Shown piece after piece: positions 32,158 through 32,479 of a stretch of 32,479 nt of DNA. Source of the stretch: Cystobacterineae bacterium. Its GTDB lineage: Bacteria; Myxococcota; Myxococcia; Myxococcales; Myxococcaceae. Made by a program: the position numbers and the translations under genes. Each line of letters starts with the position of its first letter. Position 1 is the stretch's first letter. The stretch lies in the NCBI GenBank assembly GCA_009781495.1, contig WQYA01000019.1, positions 1 through 32,479 of the forward strand. The letters run 5' to 3'. Under the pieces are notes generated by a model that made no database searches, was not told where the DNA came from, and saw only the letters and a program-made list of their open reading frames with translations.

Positions 32158-32227
32158 CCCTTTTCCTCAAAAAGAGAGTTTCAAAAAAAATCCGTCAAAG
32201 CGAACAAGGCCTTGACGGACTTTTTTT
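32158..32227 (+). other. Diverged copy of tRNA-Gly 3' end and terminator, candidate attR
   Basis: CCCTTTTCC followed by AGTTTCAA, TCCGTCAA, ACAAGGCCTTG and a T-tract aligns with the left sequence from the tRNA-Gly T-arm through its terminator (19401-19470). The repeat is imperfect: only short blocks are identical. TCCGTCAA (32191-32198) and TTGACGGA (32212-32219) plus T7 form an intact terminator. Confidence 0.5.
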
Positions 32228-32250
32228 GTAGGCGCTTTAACAATTCTTCT

Positions 32251-32365
32251 GCCCTCCCGGGGGGGGTTGTTGGTGCTGGGCCTGCGGCCCGGCTGTTTTT
32301 AAAAACAATTTTTTTGCCCTCCCGGGCGGGGTTATTGGTGCTGGGCCTGCGGCCCGGGCTGTTTC
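32251..32365 (+). repeat. Two-copy 65-bp direct repeat with hairpins
   Basis: GCCCTCCCGGG...GGGTT...TTGGTGCTGGGCCTGCGGCC begins at 32251 and again at 32316. Each copy (~50 bp) contains GGGCC-TGC-GGCCC, a strong hairpin. Between copies is a T/A-rich TTTTTAAAAACAATTTTTTT. It lies just outside the candidate right end of the island. Confidence 0.7.
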
Positions 32366-32385
32366 CGCTGCGCGGCGGCAGTAGG

Positions 32386-32479
32386 TTGAAACTCGCTTCG
32401 CTCGTTTAACTCCGCTCCACTTCATGAGTCGTGAAAGCTTTGCTTTCCCGCCTCACACGTTCCGCTCCGTTTCGCCTAC
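32386..32479 (+). repeat. Run of short mirror and inverted repeats
   Basis: CTCGCTTCGCTC (mirror repeat), CTCCGCTCC, GAAAGC-TTT-GCTTTC (inverted) and TTCCGCTCCG follow one another to the window end. No gene is visible. The nature of the run is unknown. Confidence 0.4.

Larger units (their letters stand above)
19414..32227. mobile_element. Integrated phage-satellite-like (PICI-like) island at tRNA-Gly
   Basis: The island is bounded on the left by tRNA-Gly and tentatively on the right by a diverged copy of the tRNA end plus terminator. It encodes a P4-type integrase, an AlpA regulator, a DUF927 replication-type ATPase, an ERCC4 nuclease and a terminase small subunit, with no capsid, tail, portal or large terminase gene. 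At about 12.8 kb it has the size usual for phage-inducible chromosomal islands. The accessory part carries an OB-fold membrane protein, an XRE regulator, a damaged IS110-type element and a YhcG-nuclease operon. The right boundary is uncertain because the att repeat is imperfect; the island may extend past the window. Confidence 0.75.

Overview
The window looks like chromosomal DNA of a deltaproteobacterial lineage, most likely Myxococcota or a Bradymonas-like relative. The clues are a secreted glycoside hydrolase with a MYXO-CTERM-like tail (Cys, hydrophobic helix, Arg cluster), an EGF-like plus lamin-tail-domain secreted protein, a sigma-region-4-like HTH protein with conserved cysteines and a zinc-ribbon (MJ0042-type) membrane protein. 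The assignment is an inference from gene types; no rRNA or marker phylogeny is available here. Host genes are G-rich, use GTG/TTG starts freely and contain many runs of 8-10 G.

Host part (1-19413). A 5'-truncated secreted LTD protein is followed by a GH5-type cellulase/endoglucanase, a minus-strand lipoprotein, tRNA-Lys(TTT), greB, a PIN-PhoH ATPase, a methyltransferase, a convergent lipid kinase, and dnaK with its own promoter and terminator. Next come the HTH protein, purH, the zinc-ribbon protein and purD. purD runs almost without a gap into lptF, lptG, a GT4 glycosyltransferase and an undecaprenyl-phosphate sugar phosphotransferase. This pairs lipopolysaccharide transport permeases with surface-glycan assembly. 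The host part ends at tRNA-Gly(GCC).

Integrated element (about 19414 to 32220). A P4-type tyrosine integrase sits just downstream of tRNA-Gly. It is followed by an unknown gene, an AlpA-type regulator, a DUF927 replication-type ATPase split into two coupled cistrons, an unknown gene, an ERCC4-type nuclease interrupted by a frameshift, tiny minus-strand overlapping genes, and a terminase small subunit (TerS). Int, AlpA, a replication ATPase and TerS without capsid or tail genes is the layout of a phage satellite (PICI-like island), and this is the most interesting system in the window. GGGGTAAC-type repeats near both ends look like integrase arm sites. A diverged copy of the tRNA 3' end plus terminator lies near 32160-32227.

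Cargo and decay inside the element. An OB-fold (tRNA_anti-like) membrane protein is divergent from an XRE regulator. A defective IS110/IS1111-type insertion sequence follows, with inverted ends and a long non-coding 3' end. Then come a probable 5'-truncated gene with a coupled small ORF, and a two-gene minus-strand operon of a YhcG/DUF1016 PDDEXK nuclease and a Cys/His-rich protein, a plausible defence module. Frameshifts in at least one element gene, a deleted transposase and a weak right att repeat suggest an ageing island. The last 260 bases hold a 65-bp-period direct repeat of hairpins and a run of short mirror and inverted repeats.
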